The notes under the pieces were generated by a model. That model searched no databases. It was not told the DNA's origin and saw nothing but the letters and a program-made list of their open reading frames with translations. From Rothia endophytica (lineage in GTDB: Bacteria; Actinomycetota; Actinomycetes; Actinomycetales; Micrococcaceae), in NCBI RefSeq assembly GCF_928381505.1, contig NZ_CAKMSJ010000005.1:1-64000 (forward strand): a DNA stretch of 64,000 nt, given 5' to 3'. Numbering within the stretch: the first letter of the stretch is position 1; each line of letters starts with the position of its first letter. The translations under genes were made by a program, and so were the position numbers. Positions 1 through 9,030 of this stretch are shown one piece after another.

Positions 1-132
1 TACGGTTCAGAGGCCGAACGACGCCTGGCGCTGCCCGGCTGGCTCCACTTCTACAACCACCACCGACACCACTCTGCGATTGGCGGCGTACCCTTCGACC
101 GACTCAACAACGTCCCTGGACATCACATCTAG
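1..132 (+). mobile_element. IS481-type transposase, C-terminal fragment
   Basis: Frame 1 is open from the window edge to a TAG at 130-132 and encodes the typical end of an IS481/IS3-type DDE integrase-core transposase. Visible landmarks are ALPGWLHFYNHHR, then HSAIGG, then RLNN close to the C-terminus; the YNHHRxHSAxGG block lies just after the catalytic Glu in this family. Only the last 43 residues are inside the window, so completeness upstream cannot be judged. The stop codon lies within a few bases of the point where oxidoreductase homology starts, so this is the right end of the element abutting a disrupted gene. Confidence 0.8.
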
Positions 133-1069
133 CGCTACCGCTAGTGCCTTCATCCAGGATGCTGACCTAGAACAGGTGAGTATCGCTACCGATATGAGCG
201 AGTTGCTGCAGTATTCACTGGACGCAGTGTATATCGCTTCCCCCAATTCCCTCCATAAGGAGCACGCACTGGCCGCTATCGATGCAGGCTGCAATGTGCT
301 CGTTGAGAAACCCGCTTTTTGGAACCCAGAGCAGTGGCAGGAGGTGCACAAAGCCGCGGAAAGAGCCGGGGTGCTGGTGCTGGAGGCGGCCCGGCATCTT
401 TTTGAGCCAGGCTTTGAAACTGTAGGGCATTGGGTGGAGCAACAGAAGCAGGGTGGGCGAGAGGTGACGGGTGCCAGCCTGAATTTTCACCAGTATTCTT
501 CGCGTTGGGATGCTGTGCTGGCAGGCCAGGAACCCAACATTTTCTCGCTGCGTCACGGCGGTGGTGCCCTGGTTGACCTGGGTATTTACGGGGTCTATGC
601 AGCGGTTGCCTGGTTTGGGGAGCCGCAGGCTATCACTTACAGAGCCCAACTGGCCCCGACCGGGGTGGACGCTGCCGGCGTCCTGCTGTTGACCTACCCG
701 GGCTTTACTGCTGAGCTATCGTTCTCTAAAAACCAGGCCTCTCGCCTGCCCAACGAGATTAGGGCAGGACGCTCGGGCTTGGTGCTGAACGCGGTGCAGG
801 GAATCGACAGGGTAGAGACAGCCGAGGGCCAGGCCCTCTTTGAATCAGAGGCTCCTGGCGCACCGCTGCGCCAGCTGATGCGCAATGAAGCTCTTGCCTT
901 TGCGGAGCTGGTTGCCGCTCAAAGGCAAGGCCACCTCACAGAAAGGCAGAGGGAACGCTACCGCCACCTAACTCAGCTGTCGCGCACCGTCAACCGCATC
1001 TGCACCGAGGCGCGCCACCAAGCGGGCATCGTATTTAGTGGGGAAAACGATAGCTCTGAAAAGCGCTAG
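128..1069 (+). pseudogene. Gfo/Idh/MocA-type oxidoreductase, 5'-truncated by an IS
   Basis: The reading frame carries the family block DAVYIASPNSLH followed by VLVEKP, the NAD-dependent sugar/polyol dehydrogenase signature whose Lys is in the EKP motif, then a C-terminal alpha/beta substrate domain. The Rossmann start (beta1, GxGxxG, alpha1) is missing: recognisable homology begins near residue SSATASAF at about 128-150, directly where the transposase ends. A TTG at 80 could open the frame but lies inside the IS sequence, so any product would lack the dinucleotide-binding loop and is unlikely to be an active dehydrogenase. The remaining frame is intact to a TAG at 1067-1069, which suggests recent inactivation. 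The substrate is unknown. Confidence 0.75.
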
Positions 1070-1092
1070 CAAAAGGTATTGAACAAGGCTCC

Positions 1093-1188
1093 GCAAGCTC
1101 ATACCCGCCTGCTAACCCTCTTGCCCGGTTCGCAAGCTCACAAGGGCAATTCACGCCAGCCCCGCCCAGCAGGCGGGTATGAGCTTGC
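1093..1188. repeat. Dispersed long-hairpin element, copy A
   Basis: A perfect 21-bp inverted repeat (1093-1113 with 1168-1188) encloses a 54-nt loop. The loop starts ACCCTCTTG-like and ends ATTCACGCCAGCCCCG, and both ends recur in the loops of the elements at 9031-9128 and 29689-29788, although the stem sequences differ. It sits between two convergent gene ends, so it could act as a bidirectional terminator here, but it has no U-tract. Confidence 0.85.
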
Positions 1189-1236
1189 TTTGCCTGGCAC
1201 CTGGGGCAGGCTTTTGGGGGCTGATGTCCTCGCGAA

Positions 1237-1307
1237 GAGCGGGCACCTAGTCTGTTAGCTGGCTCGGGGCTGGCGTTTAAGGGTGCTAACAGGCAAGGTG
1301 CCCGCTC
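1237..1307. repeat. Dispersed long-hairpin element, copy B (short loop)
   Basis: Arms 1237-1259 and 1285-1307 pair along 23 positions apart from a 3-nt internal mismatch; the outer arm is GAGCGGGCACCT. The 25-nt loop contains CTCGGGGCTGGCGT, the reverse complement of the conserved loop end of copies A and D, so this looks like a loop-deleted relative. It lies 48 bp from copy A and ends 18 bp before the stop codon of the minus-strand DUF885 gene. Confidence 0.75.
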
Positions 1308-1325
1308 ATGAGCAAAATACTCGGT

Positions 1326-3029
1326 CTAATAACCTAGTGCTCGCTTGAGGGTGTCTAGCCCGACCGAACCCAGCATGAGGGCGCGAGTGTGGAAGTCTCG
1401 GTCCGAGACGCCGGCGGCACGGGCGTCCTCACGCAGCTGCAGCCAGAGGCGCTCGCCTACCTTGTAGGAGGGTGCCTGACCGGGCCAGCCCAGGTAGCGC
1501 AGGAACTCGAAGCGGCGTTGGCCTTCTGACATGTCCAGGTTGACTTCCAAGAAGCGGTAGCCGCGGTCGGCGTCCCAGATACCGGGTTCGATGCCAAGTT
1601 CATCGACCCAGCGCTGGGGGATCTCGAAGCCGCAGTGTAGACCGATGTCAAAGACGACGCGGGCAGCGCGCATACGCTGGGCGTCCAGCATGCCCATACG
1701 ATCACCGGGGTCTGCCAGGTAGCCGAGTTCGTCCATGAGGCGTTCGGCGTAGAGAGCCCAGCCTTCGCCATGGCCCGAGACCCAGCAGGCGGAGGCACGC
1801 CAGTCGTTGAGGGATTCAGCCATGGCGGTTGCTGTGGCGACCTGTAGGTGGTGGCCAGGGGTGCCCTCGTGGTAGACAGTGGAGACTTCGCGCCAGGTGC
1901 CGAAGGTATCTTCGCCTTCGGGGACTGACCACCACATGCGGCCGGCTCTCTCGAAGTCAGCTGACGGGCCGGTGTAGTAGATGCCGCCTTCTTGGGTGGG
2001 GGCGATCATGCATTCGAGGTTTCGTAGGGGCCCTTCGATGGTGAAGTGTTCCTTGGAGAGAAAATCTAGGGCTTCGTCAGAGAGCTTCTGCATCCAGGCT
2101 TGGAGTTCATCGGTGCCGTGCAGGGTGCGGGCGGGGTCAGCATCCAGTGCCGCTTTGGCTTCTTCGATGCTGGCGCCGGGCTTAATCTCTTCTGCTACTG
2201 CCTGCTGGGCCGCGATGATGCGGTCTAGCTCTTCGATACCCCAGGCGTAGGTTTCTTCTAGATTCAGGGTGGTGCCCACGAACTGGCGGGAGTAGAGGGA
2301 GTAGCGCTCGCGTCCTACAGCGTCTTCTTGGGGTGCTGCCGGGCGCAGGGTTTCCTGCAGGTAGTTCAGTAGCTTGCCGTAGCCTGCCTTGGCGGACTCC
2401 GCGCCCTCCTTGGCCTGGTCGGCGTGGGCGGGAGCTGCTTCGGCAACTTCAGCGGCTAGGGCGTCAAAGAAACCACCGTCAGCGATATAGGCGGTGACCT
2501 GCTCGATGGCAGTGTCAACCTGGCGAACAGCGGCTACGCAGCCGCGAGCGCGTGCTTCTTCGAGGGTCTCGATGTAGCCTTCTAGCGCAGAAGCGACGTT
2601 GTGTAGGCGCCCTGCAATGAAGCCCCAGTCTTCTTCGCTGTTGCGGCTCATGAGGTCAAAGACCGAGCGGATGCCCTGAATGGGGGAGGCTAGGTTGTTG
2701 ATTTCCCAGGTGCCCAGCCCTGCTTCGTGAAGCTCAAGTGCTAGACCCAGACGTTCCTGCATGGCATCGACGGTGACCTTATCAATGTCATCGGTGATTT
2801 CTGCCTGGTTTAGCTGTTCTAGGGTTTCACGTACAGCGGCAATATCGGCTGCGTTGCCGGCGGGGGAGAAGTCGGCGTACTCGGTTTCCCTGCCCTTGCG
2901 GCCCTCTAGGGTGGCGCTGGTGGGGTCTAGCTCCAGGCACTTCTCGTAGTAAGCGTTGGCAATTTCATCGACGCGAGTTTGTGTGCGGTCGGTGGTAAAA
3001 ATAGCGGGTAAATCTGGGTGAATAGTCAT
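1326..3029 (-). CDS. DUF885 family metallopeptidase-like protein
   Basis: A 567-residue protein of the DUF885 family, helix-rich proteins with a zinc-peptidase-like signature. The key motif is HEGTPGHHLQ at residues 387-396, which resembles a metal-binding helix (HExxxxHH rather than strict HExxH); the preceding VYHEG and the following SASCWVSGHGEGWALYAERLMDE region, which supplies a further Glu, are typical. No signal peptide is visible, so it is probably cytoplasmic. Length fits the family (about 550-600). It is a single-gene unit with an ATG at 3027-3029, separated from the bacteriocin operon upstream by a terminator. Substrates are unknown; peptidase activity is inferred from family resemblance only. 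Confidence 0.8.
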   Translation of the reverse strand: MTIHPDLPAIFTTDRTQTRVDEIANAYYEKCLELDPTSATLEGRKGRETEYADFSPAGNAADIAAVRETLEQLNQAEITDDIDKVTVDAMQERLGLALELHEAGLGTWEINNLASPIQGIRSVFDLMSRNSEEDWGFIAGRLHNVASALEGYIETLEEARARGCVAAVRQVDTAIEQVTAYIADGGFFDALAAEVAEAAPAHADQAKEGAESAKAGYGKLLNYLQETLRPAAPQEDAVGRERYSLYSRQFVGTTLNLEETYAWGIEELDRIIAAQQAVAEEIKPGASIEEAKAALDADPARTLHGTDELQAWMQKLSDEALDFLSKEHFTIEGPLRNLECMIAPTQEGGIYYTGPSADFERAGRMWWSVPEGEDTFGTWREVSTVYHEGTPGHHLQVATATAMAESLNDWRASACWVSGHGEGWALYAERLMDELGYLADPGDRMGMLDAQRMRAARVVFDIGLHCGFEIPQRWVDELGIEPGIWDADRGYRFLEVNLDMSEGQRRFEFLRYLGWPGQAPSYKVGERLWLQLREDARAAGVSDRDFHTRALMLGSVGLDTLKRALGY

Positions 3030-3060
3030 GAGACCTATATTACAGTTCAGATGCAGAAAA

Positions 3061-3095
3061 GGGCCTTCACTCTTGTCGGAGTGAAGACCCTTTTT
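3061..3095. terminator. Rho-independent terminator
   Basis: GGGcCTTCACTC pairs with GAGTGAAGaCCC across a 6-nt loop. There are A residues before it and five T residues after it, so it can work in both directions. On the minus strand it follows the bacteriocin ABC operon and precedes the DUF885 gene. Confidence 0.8.
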
Positions 3096-3247
3096 GAAAA
3101 ATTGAACTACTGGGGGCTTTCTTTGGTGAACCAGTAACTCACGGTTTATCCGATCATGTTACTGAACAATATAAAACGAAGATGACGGCACAAGGTTGCT
3201 ATCGGGCCTCTGATAGGAAAAACTCAGGTACGCAGGGCTTGATTGAC

Positions 3248-3886
3248 TTAACCCAGATCGATTGAGTCATGTGCATAACCGAGTAGACGAGCATCATGGG
3301 TAGCTATTACAGCGATACCGCCTTTGTCGCAATGGTTTTGAACGAAGTTTATAACTCTTTGCGCATTGCCATCGTCAAGTGCTGCAGTCGGCTCATCGAG
3401 CAGAATCAGGGGTGTATTCCTCAATGCTAGCCTGATGAGACTCACTCTCTGTTGTTCGCCTCCACTGAGTTGGTAGACAGGTTTATCCAAAAAACTGTAG
3501 TCAAGATCGAAGTAGTTGAATGCAGTCTCTGCTCGGGTCTGATCTTGCTTAACTTCGTACCCAGCAAGTTCTATGTTTTTGCGGACTGACCAGGAGCCCA
3601 CTAACCCGGAGTTCTGAAAAGCTAGACTAACAGTGTTTCTAAGGTAGTTTCTCTTAGCTTTTCCCTTGAGCGTTGAAGGGTTAATACCATTGAAGTCAAT
3701 GATTCCAGAGGACGGTTTTTCTAGGGAACCTAAGCATTGCAAAAGAGTAGTCTTACCTGAACCGCTGTGACCGCGAAGCGCTATAAAATTACCTGACTCT
3801 GCATTGAGACTGAGGTTTTCCCATAGCGTCCGTTGGGGAAAACTGTAACGGAGTTCCGACAATATGAGTGAGTTTTTCTCTTTCAT
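3248..3886 (-). CDS. ABC transporter ATP-binding protein of lactococcin-972-type cassette
   Basis: A 212-residue ABC ATPase of the MacB/LolD-like small class found in lactococcin 972 cassettes. Walker A is GHSGSGKT at about 39-46, a Q-loop (AFQNSG) lies near 89, the signature LSGGEQQR is near 140, Walker B with catalytic Glu is LILLDEPTAALD near 160, and the switch His is in ATHDARLL. It is the last gene of the minus-strand operon, 14 bp after the membrane-protein gene. It probably energises the 690-residue-class integral membrane protein beside it for bacteriocin export or self-protection. Base composition is more AT-rich than neighbouring housekeeping genes, as is usual for acquired bacteriocin loci. 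Confidence 0.88.
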   Translation of the reverse strand: MKEKNSLILSELRYSFPQRTLWENLSLNAESGNFIALRGHSGSGKTTLLQCLGSLEKPSSGIIDFNGINPSTLKGKAKRNYLRNTVSLAFQNSGLVGSWSVRKNIELAGYEVKQDQTRAETAFNYFDLDYSFLDKPVYQLSGGEQQRVSLIRLALRNTPLILLDEPTAALDDGNAQRVINFVQNHCDKGGIAVIATHDARLLGYAHDSIDLG

Positions 3887-3900
3887 GTAGATCCTTGGAT

Positions 3901-5916
3901 TTAGGAGATTTCGAGCGTAAATCTAGATAACGTACGTTCTAACTGTTTAAGTGTAAGAACTACCACGGAAGCCGAGACAAGAATCATTGCACTAGCGATA
4001 ATAAGAATTACTGTGAGGGGGAGCTGTGTTGTTGCAACGATAAGAGAAATTGGTATAGCTGCTAATAACATATTTTTGATGACAAAATCACCGTAGGTTT
4101 CAGTAAAACTAGCTCCTGATGTGAGTAGAAGAAAAATTGCTGAACGGTTCCTTGCTTGGTAGATAGTGGCCAGGATGACGTTTCCTAGAAGTAGTGCAAG
4201 CAAGGCAACAGAAGTTCCTACCAGAGAGATACTGAAAGCTACTTTCCTATCAACGGCTGCTAAAGCCGAATTTTGAGTTGTGTACTCATAGCCGACTACT
4301 GCATACTCTAAATTTTCCTCATTTACAGCTTTTTTTAGTGCTGTGTCGTCAAAAACAATCCCGTATTCTCCAATAATCTGTGGGGGAATGACATGATTTG
4401 CTGAGTGACTAACTATAACTATCGGGTTTTCAAGGTACATGCTGGTAGGTAAGTTGTAACTCAACAGCGGTAAGATTCCTGTATCAATACCGGTATAGGA
4501 CCTAACCGTTGTTGCTGGACGCGGGTTTCCCCCCAGTTCTTGTTGAAACTCTGCCCAGCTTTTAACCTCAGCTACAATTTCCTCCTCATATGGGGAATAA
4601 GACTGGGGTATTAAGACAGCAACTGATGATTCTTCTTGGGAGGTATGGATGACTAAATCAAGTGTTGATGCATCCAAATGAGTGAAAGTCATCAGGTAAT
4701 TGGGATTGACCAGGAGTACATTATCCGAAACAGATGAAGGTGTATCATACAATGGGTTTTTGCTGGCGAGATAGCTAGTCTGATCTATTTCGAGTTGGGC
4801 AAACACATTGCCAAGTTGCTCTTTAGCATAATCAGCTTGTGAAGACTGAAGGGCGTAGCCCATGACAGGCTGTACCAGATTTGTATGCTCGTTTCGCAGG
4901 GTGTCAGCGTGCGATTCCTTTTCATCCTCATTCTTGAGGGTAAGCGTATCGGAGATACTTACCATTGAACCCAAAAAAGCAACGACAACCAGGAGGCCTG
5001 AAAGTGCTCCCAGTAGAGTCATTGGGCGTCTGCCCTTGTTGAGTTGCCCAAGTGAGTATTTAGCAGTGCTGATGCGTATGCTCAGCAGGCTAATTGCTAA
5101 TGCTCCGGTAAGAATCAGCCCCTGCTGGATTGCAATCATGCCTATGCTGGTCAGCCTGTACCCTTGCGCGTATATCAAGCTATAGAGACTCAGTGCTGTA
5201 GTGCCAAAAACTAACGGTACATATACCGGTAGCAGTAGTAATGCTATCTCTTTCAAAGACACGTAAAGCGGCACTTCGCCTGCAGTGACGCGGGCTGAGA
5301 CTACAGACAGTCTCACACTTTGTAGCTGACACAAGGACAAGATAAGGCAGATGAGGAGAATAGCTACTGCTACTGCCCAGCCGTTGCCAACGATAAAGAA
5401 AAACCACAGAACGTATCCGGGCTTGGAATTTACGGTCGTGCTGATGACTCCCAGCTGCTTGAGCGTATCCGCTACTGCCTGAGAGTCTTGGGGGTTTCCG
5501 TCAATGAGGTAGGTCCCCGTGAGCTGATCACGGCTCAGTTGCTGTTCTGGGTAAAGACGTGAAGGGTACTTGTCGCTGAAACTGGGGAAGGATGCCGTAT
5601 CGAGATTACCGATGACCGTGTCTGTGTTACCTAATATGAGGTAATAATCGGACGCTCTCACGTCATAATCTAAAGACACTGAAATCTTATATATATTAAT
5701 GTTTCGAGCTTGCGCAAGTGAACTTAGCTCATTCAGAAAGCTTTCTGTGGATAGATTACTAGGGAGCTCTGTTATAGCTACCCCTGTTCTAAAGCCTTCT
5801 GGGCCCCAGCGGTCTTGGTCAACCAAAAAAATATAAGTAGCCGAGGCAAAAATGAGACAGAGCAGAGAGGATGTAATCCAAGCGAGAATATATGCGAAAC
5901 GGATATGGCTATTCAT
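3901..5916 (-). CDS. Bacteriocin-associated integral membrane protein (DUF1430-like permease)
   Basis: About 671 residues if started at the ATG at 5914-5916 (MNSHIRFAY); the frame extends 19 codons further upstream but that part crosses a G8 tract and lacks family character. Predicted topology is an N-terminal TM segment (about 7-30), an extracellular region, a group of four TM segments (about 175-330), a second large extracellular domain, and three C-terminal TM segments (about 550-660). This FtsX/MacB-like layout is that of the integral membrane partner accompanying lactococcin-972-type bacteriocins, proposed to give immunity or export with the ABC ATPase. No convincing Shine-Dalgarno precedes the chosen ATG, so translation may depend on the upstream hairpin or on coupling. 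Assignment rests on operon context plus topology. Confidence 0.75.
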   Translation of the reverse strand: MNSHIRFAYILAWITSSLLCLIFASATYIFLVDQDRWGPEGFRTGVAITELPSNLSTESFLNELSSLAQARNINIYKISVSLDYDVRASDYYLILGNTDTVIGNLDTASFPSFSDKYPSRLYPEQQLSRDQLTGTYLIDGNPQDSQAVADTLKQLGVISTTVNSKPGYVLWFFFIVGNGWAVAVAILLICLILSLCQLQSVRLSVVSARVTAGEVPLYVSLKEIALLLLPVYVPLVFGTTALSLYSLIYAQGYRLTSIGMIAIQQGLILTGALAISLLSIRISTAKYSLGQLNKGRRPMTLLGALSGLLVVVAFLGSMVSISDTLTLKNEDEKESHADTLRNEHTNLVQPVMGYALQSSQADYAKEQLGNVFAQLEIDQTSYLASKNPLYDTPSSVSDNVLLVNPNYLMTFTHLDASTLDLVIHTSQEESSVAVLIPQSYSPYEEEIVAEVKSWAEFQQELGGNPRPATTVRSYTGIDTGILPLLSYNLPTSMYLENPIVIVSHSANHVIPPQIIGEYGIVFDDTALKKAVNEENLEYAVVGYEYTTQNSALAAVDRKVAFSISLVGTSVALLALLLGNVILATIYQARNRSAIFLLLTSGASFTETYGDFVIKNMLLAAIPISLIVATTQLPLTVILIIASAMILVSASVVVLTLKQLERTLSRFTLEIS

Positions 5917-5933
5917 TGGCTTTTTGTTTTTTT

Positions 5934-5975
5934 GGGGGGGGCGGGTTGGGGTTCCCACATTTTGAAACCCCAACC
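5934..5975. promoter_or_regulatory. Intercistronic hairpin with adjoining G8/T7 homopolymer tracts
   Basis: Between the bacteriocin stop and the permease start lies a perfect 10-bp stem (GGTTGGGGTT at 5944-5953 with AACCCCAACC at 5966-5975), directly beside a run of eight G (5934-5941) preceded by seven T. On the transcribed minus strand the stem is followed by C8 and then A7, so it is not a classical terminator. It may protect or process the mRNA to favour bacteriocin over transporter expression, and the tract is a plausible slippage site. Confidence 0.55.
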
Positions 5976-5998
5976 CTGTTTAAGATTGGCAGAAGATT

Positions 5999-6286
5999 CT
6001 AACGCCAATAGCTTGTGTTTCCACCCCAGGTAGCACGAATGTTGGCTTTGGACCAACGATTGGTGGGCGCGGTGGCGCTATTGCATTTATTAGCGTTGCA
6101 TGCGGTGCTACCGTGTGCTCTTGAGGGGTGGTGATAATTTGACCAGGTGGTCATAGTAAAATAACTCACCCCCTGGTCCCAGGTGCCGCCCCCTACATTG
6201 TGGATGGCGGCGTTAGCTGCGCTTGCACCGCCGAAAAGACTGGCGCTGAGAGCAACAGTGGCAAGGATCTTTTTAGAGAACTTCAT
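5999..6286 (-). CDS. Lactococcin 972-family bacteriocin precursor
   Basis: A 95-residue precursor if started at the ATG at 6284-6286, which has GGATGA as a ribosome site 8 nt upstream; an in-frame ATG four codons earlier is also possible. Residues 1-26 form a Sec signal peptide (KFSKK, a hydrophobic stretch, AANA cleavage). The mature part of about 69 residues shows the family pattern GGGTWDQG, then WSNYHHPSRAHGS, and a C-terminal GNTSYWR. In this family the secreted unmodified peptide blocks septum formation by binding lipid II. Two Cys residues (TACNANKC) could form a disulfide, which is unusual for the archetype. It heads an operon with the membrane protein and ABC ATPase downstream. Confidence 0.85.
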   Translation of the reverse strand: MKFSKKILATVALSASLFGGASAANAAIHNVGGGTWDQGVSYFTMTTWSNYHHPSRAHGSTACNANKCNSATAPTNRWSKANIRATWGGNTSYWR

Positions 6287-6409
6287 CGTTTCATCCAAAG
6301 TATGAAAAGTTTGGTGCGTCTCTCCAACGGATTCGCTAACTTAGAGTATTCCCTAATCGCAGGCTGTTCCGCAATAGTTTGTAGATGGTTTCTGAAATTA
6401 ATTTTTATA

Positions 6410-6450
6410 TTAGACCGATGGGTCTAAATTAGATTTTGGAATGGTTCCAA
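6410..6450. promoter_or_regulatory. Two palindromes upstream of the bacteriocin operon
   Basis: TTAGACCgatgGGTCTAA (6410-6427) is a perfect 7+4+7 inverted repeat and TTGGAAtggTTCCAA (6436-6450) a perfect 6+3+6 repeat. They lie about 125-165 bp upstream of the bacteriocin start in an AT-rich, gene-free stretch (6287-6517). The first has the shape of a TetR-type operator, but no cognate regulator gene is adjacent. Confidence 0.5.
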
Positions 6451-6517
6451 TTATGTTCAGAGTTCTAATCTTGGAAATATTTTGCTCCAAAGTATTTGGA
6501 TTTACTAGGTGAAGAAA

Positions 6518-6844
6518 CTACTGCGGCCGTGCCCGCTTCCAAGAGCCCGGACCTGGTCGCAGACGGGCGCCCAGCTGCTGGGTGGTGTTGAGGCGGCGCT
6601 GCCAGTGTTCCAGGGCAGTCTCTCTATTCTGCTCAGCCTGCGCGGCTGAAGCTGCCACCACAGCGGTTAGAGCTGCCAGCTCCTCGTCGGTGGGGTTGCC
6701 TTTGACCACAGTCAGCAGGGGAGCCTCCGAAGAGGCAGTCTCATTGCCAGCCTGAACAGCGTCATCCTGCGCGGTTGCAGGGGTGGGCGCTGGCGCTGGT
6801 TTCTTACCGAAGCCCAGTAGCGAGAGGGGGTTGGGAGTTGCCAT
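6518..6844 (-). CDS. Acyl-CoA carboxylase epsilon subunit
   Basis: A 108-residue protein with a low-complexity Ala/Pro N-terminus and the actinobacterial epsilon-subunit core VVKGNPTDEELAALTAVVAA at about 46-65, ending in the GPGSWKRA motif. In actinobacteria epsilon subunits bind and stimulate the biotin-dependent acetyl/propionyl-CoA carboxylase complex of alpha and beta chains. It begins 13 bp after the beta-subunit gene, on the same strand, so the two are co-transcribed. Length is at the upper end for the family because of the N-terminal extension. Confidence 0.88.
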   Translation of the reverse strand: MATPNPLSLLGFGKKPAPAPTPATAQDDAVQAGNETASSEAPLLTVVKGNPTDEELAALTAVVAASAAQAEQNRETALEHWQRRLNTTQQLGARLRPGPGSWKRARPQ

Positions 6845-6857
6845 AGAGAATCAGCCT

Positions 6858-8471
6858 TTACAGGGGAATGTTGCCGTGCTTTTTGGCCGGGCTTGCTGCC
6901 CGCTTATCGTGCAGGGCACGCAGGGCGCTGACGATGCGCACACGGGTCTCTGACGGGGCGATAACCTCGTCAATGTAGCCCAGTTCAGCTGCCTGGTAGG
7001 GGTTGAGCAGCTCTTCTTCGTACTTGGTGATGAGCTCAGCACGGCGAGCCTCGACGTCCCCACCTTCTTCGGCAACGGCGGCAAGCTCACGGCGGTAGAG
7101 AATGTTCACCGCACCCTGAGCGCCCATCACACCGATTTGAGCGGTGGGCCAAGCAAGATTAATGTCTGCGCCCAGCTTCTTGGAACCCATCACAATGTAG
7201 GCACCGCCGTAGGCCTTACGGGTAATGACGGTAACCAGGGGAACAGTAGCCTCAGCGTAGGCGTAGAGCAGCTTAGCGCCACGGCGGATGATGCCGTTGA
7301 ATTCCTGGTCGGTCCCTGGCAAGAAGCCCGGTACGTCCACAAAGGTCAGAATAGGAATATTGAAGGCATCGCAGTTGCGCACAAACCGAGCAGCCTTCTC
7401 GGAGGCATTGATATCTAGGGTGCCAGCGAACTGCATGGGCTGGTTGGCCACGATACCAACCGTCTTACCCTCAACACGGGCGTAACCGATCATGACGTTG
7501 GGGGCGTAGAGCGCCTGCATTTCCAGGAAGTGCCCGTCGTCCACAACCGCCTCAATCACCGAGCGCATGTCGTAGGGCTGGTTGGCTGAGTCGGGAATCA
7601 GCTGATCTAACTCAAGGTCATCAATGGTGGGTTCGGGGTCCTGGTCATGATCCAAGGGGAGGGTCTCAGTGAGGTTATTAGAGGGCAAAAACTCGATGAG
7701 CTCGCGCACGAAATCAAAAGCGTCTTCTTCGTCCTCAGCCAGGTAGGTAGAGGTGCCGGTGACCGCGTTGTGTTGGCGGGCCCCGCCCAGGGTCTCCATA
7801 TCGATCTCTTCGCCGGTTACCGTCTTGATGACGTCCGGCCCCGTGATGAACATGTGGCTGGTCTTATCAACCATTACGATGTAGTCCGTCAAAGCGGGGG
7901 AGTAAGCAGCGCCGCCAGCTGAGGGGCCCATAATCACAGAAATCTGCGGGATAACGCCTGAAGCGCGCACATTCATACGGAAGATATCAGCAAACATGGC
8001 CAGGGACGCCACACCCTCCTGGATGCGGGCGCCACCACCGTCATTGATACCAATGACCGGGCAACCGTTCTTGAGTGCAAACTTCTGAACCTTAACGATC
8101 TTCTCACCGTTGACTTGGGACAGTGAACCGCCGTAAACCGTGAAGTCCTGAGAATAAACAGCAACTAGGCGGCCGTCAATCGTTCCGTAGCCCGAAACCA
8201 AGCCATCACCTAGAGGTCGCTTCTTATCCATACCAAACGCCGTGGTGCGGTGGCGCGCTAGAGCATCAAATTCAACAAAAGAACCTTCATCAAGCAACAT
8301 CTCAACACGCTCACGGGCGGTCTGCTTACCGCGCTCATGCTGACGATCAATTGGAGCCTGCCCGGCAGGAGCGAGAGTCTGCTCCCGGCGGGCATAAAAA
8401 TCCTCAATCTTTCCTGCGGTTGTTGAAAGATCCGGCCCGTTGTCAGCCTGCTCGGTGAGATTCTCGCTCAT
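6858..8471 (-). CDS. Acyl-CoA (propionyl/acetyl-CoA) carboxylase beta subunit
   Basis: A 537-residue carboxyltransferase subunit (PccB/AccD5 type). It shows the N- and C-terminal crotonase-fold halves, with oxyanion-hole glycine clusters [10 protein letters not shown] at about 145-155 and [11 protein letters not shown] at about 183-193, then GFLPGTDQE near 390 and [11 protein letters not shown] near 425. It transfers the carboxyl group from biotin to acyl-CoA, making malonyl- or methylmalonyl-CoA for fatty acid synthesis. Full length for the family. The epsilon subunit follows directly and the biotin ligase birA lies divergently nearby, which fits one biotin-dependent carboxylase neighbourhood. 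The biotinylated alpha subunit is not in the window. Acetyl versus propionyl preference cannot be fixed from sequence alone. Confidence 0.93.
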   Translation of the reverse strand: MSENLTEQADNGPDLSTTAGKIEDFYARREQTLAPAGQAPIDRQHERGKQTARERVEMLLDEGSFVEFDALARHRTTAFGMDKKRPLGDGLVSGYGTIDGRLVAVYSQDFTVYGGSLSQVNGEKIVKVQKFALKNGCPVIGINDGGGARIQEGVASLAMFADIFRMNVRASGVIPQISVIMGPSAGGAAYSPALTDYIVMVDKTSHMFITGPDVIKTVTGEEIDMETLGGARQHNAVTGTSTYLAEDEEDAFDFVRELIEFLPSNNLTETLPLDHDQDPEPTIDDLELDQLIPDSANQPYDMRSVIEAVVDDGHFLEMQALYAPNVMIGYARVEGKTVGIVANQPMQFAGTLDINASEKAARFVRNCDAFNIPILTFVDVPGFLPGTDQEFNGIIRRGAKLLYAYAEATVPLVTVITRKAYGGAYIVMGSKKLGADINLAWPTAQIGVMGAQGAVNILYRRELAAVAEEGGDVEARRAELITKYEEELLNPYQAAELGYIDEVIAPSETRVRIVSALRALHDKRAASPAKKHGNIPL

Positions 8472-8620
8472 GGTGCCTCTTCACGCTCTTGGTGTCTCAA
8501 AGTGCCCCCGGTCAGGGCATTCGTATCAACTATAGTCGCCGCCTGAGCCGAGGGTAAATTTTTTTAGGAATTTTGGGGTGTTTTCTCTAAATAAGAGGGG
8601 TAAATGTTTTGTAGGAGGGT

Positions 8621-8670
8621 TGCTTGATGGGTGGGGTTTGCCCTGCTGGAAAAATCCCACCCGTCAAGCA
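8621..8670. terminator. Long hairpin downstream of the YciI-like gene
   Basis: Fifteen-base arms (8621-8635 with 8656-8670, one G.T mismatch) enclose a 20-nt loop. It lies 12 bp past the stop of the minus-strand YciI gene and probably ends its transcript, although no T-run follows. Confidence 0.6.
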
Positions 8671-8682
8671 CCGCAGGTAAAG

Positions 8683-8967
8683 CTACCGGCCAACCTTGCC
8701 AATGACCGCGTTCCATTCGCGCACCTTGTAACCGGTGAGGACGCCGCCGGTGCTCATGGGATCAGCCGCAATCAGGGCGTCCAGGTGTTCCCTGTTATCG
8801 GCAACAAAAATGAGTAGAGCACCAAAAGGCTCCCCATCGGGGTAGGCGCCTGCGGCATGCAGGTTACCTTCTTCATGAAGCTTGGCCAGGTACTCGCGGT
8901 GGGCCGGGCGGTGTAGCGCCTGAAGATCGGCGGGCCCGTAAGAATATTCAACAGCGTAGGTGGTCAT
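8683..8967 (-). CDS. YciI-like (DGPF/YCII) domain protein
   Basis: 94 residues from the ATG at 8965-8967, chosen because GGGAGC lies 6-8 nt upstream; the open frame continues 18 codons further but into non-family sequence. The fold is a dimeric alpha/beta ferredoxin-like YCII domain; the conserved His of HRPAHREYL and the DPMSTGG region resemble the putative active site. Proteins of this family are small stand-alone enzymes of mostly unknown reaction. It is a single gene between the carboxylase operon and the hairpin element at 9031-9128. Confidence 0.8.
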   Translation of the reverse strand: MTTYAVEYSYGPADLQALHRPAHREYLAKLHEEGNLHAAGAYPDGEPFGALLIFVADNREHLDALIAADPMSTGGVLTGYKVREWNAVIGKVGR

Positions 8968-9030
8968 AAGTTGCTCCCTAAAATATTGTGAGACTAGATT
9001 CAAGAAATCTTGCTGTGTCACTAGAACCGA

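Noticed and set aside
1093..1307. Simple rho-independent terminators at 1.1-1.3 kb
   Set aside because: No T-runs, very long stems and a conserved 54-nt loop shared with distant copies point to a repeat family, though termination may be a side effect.
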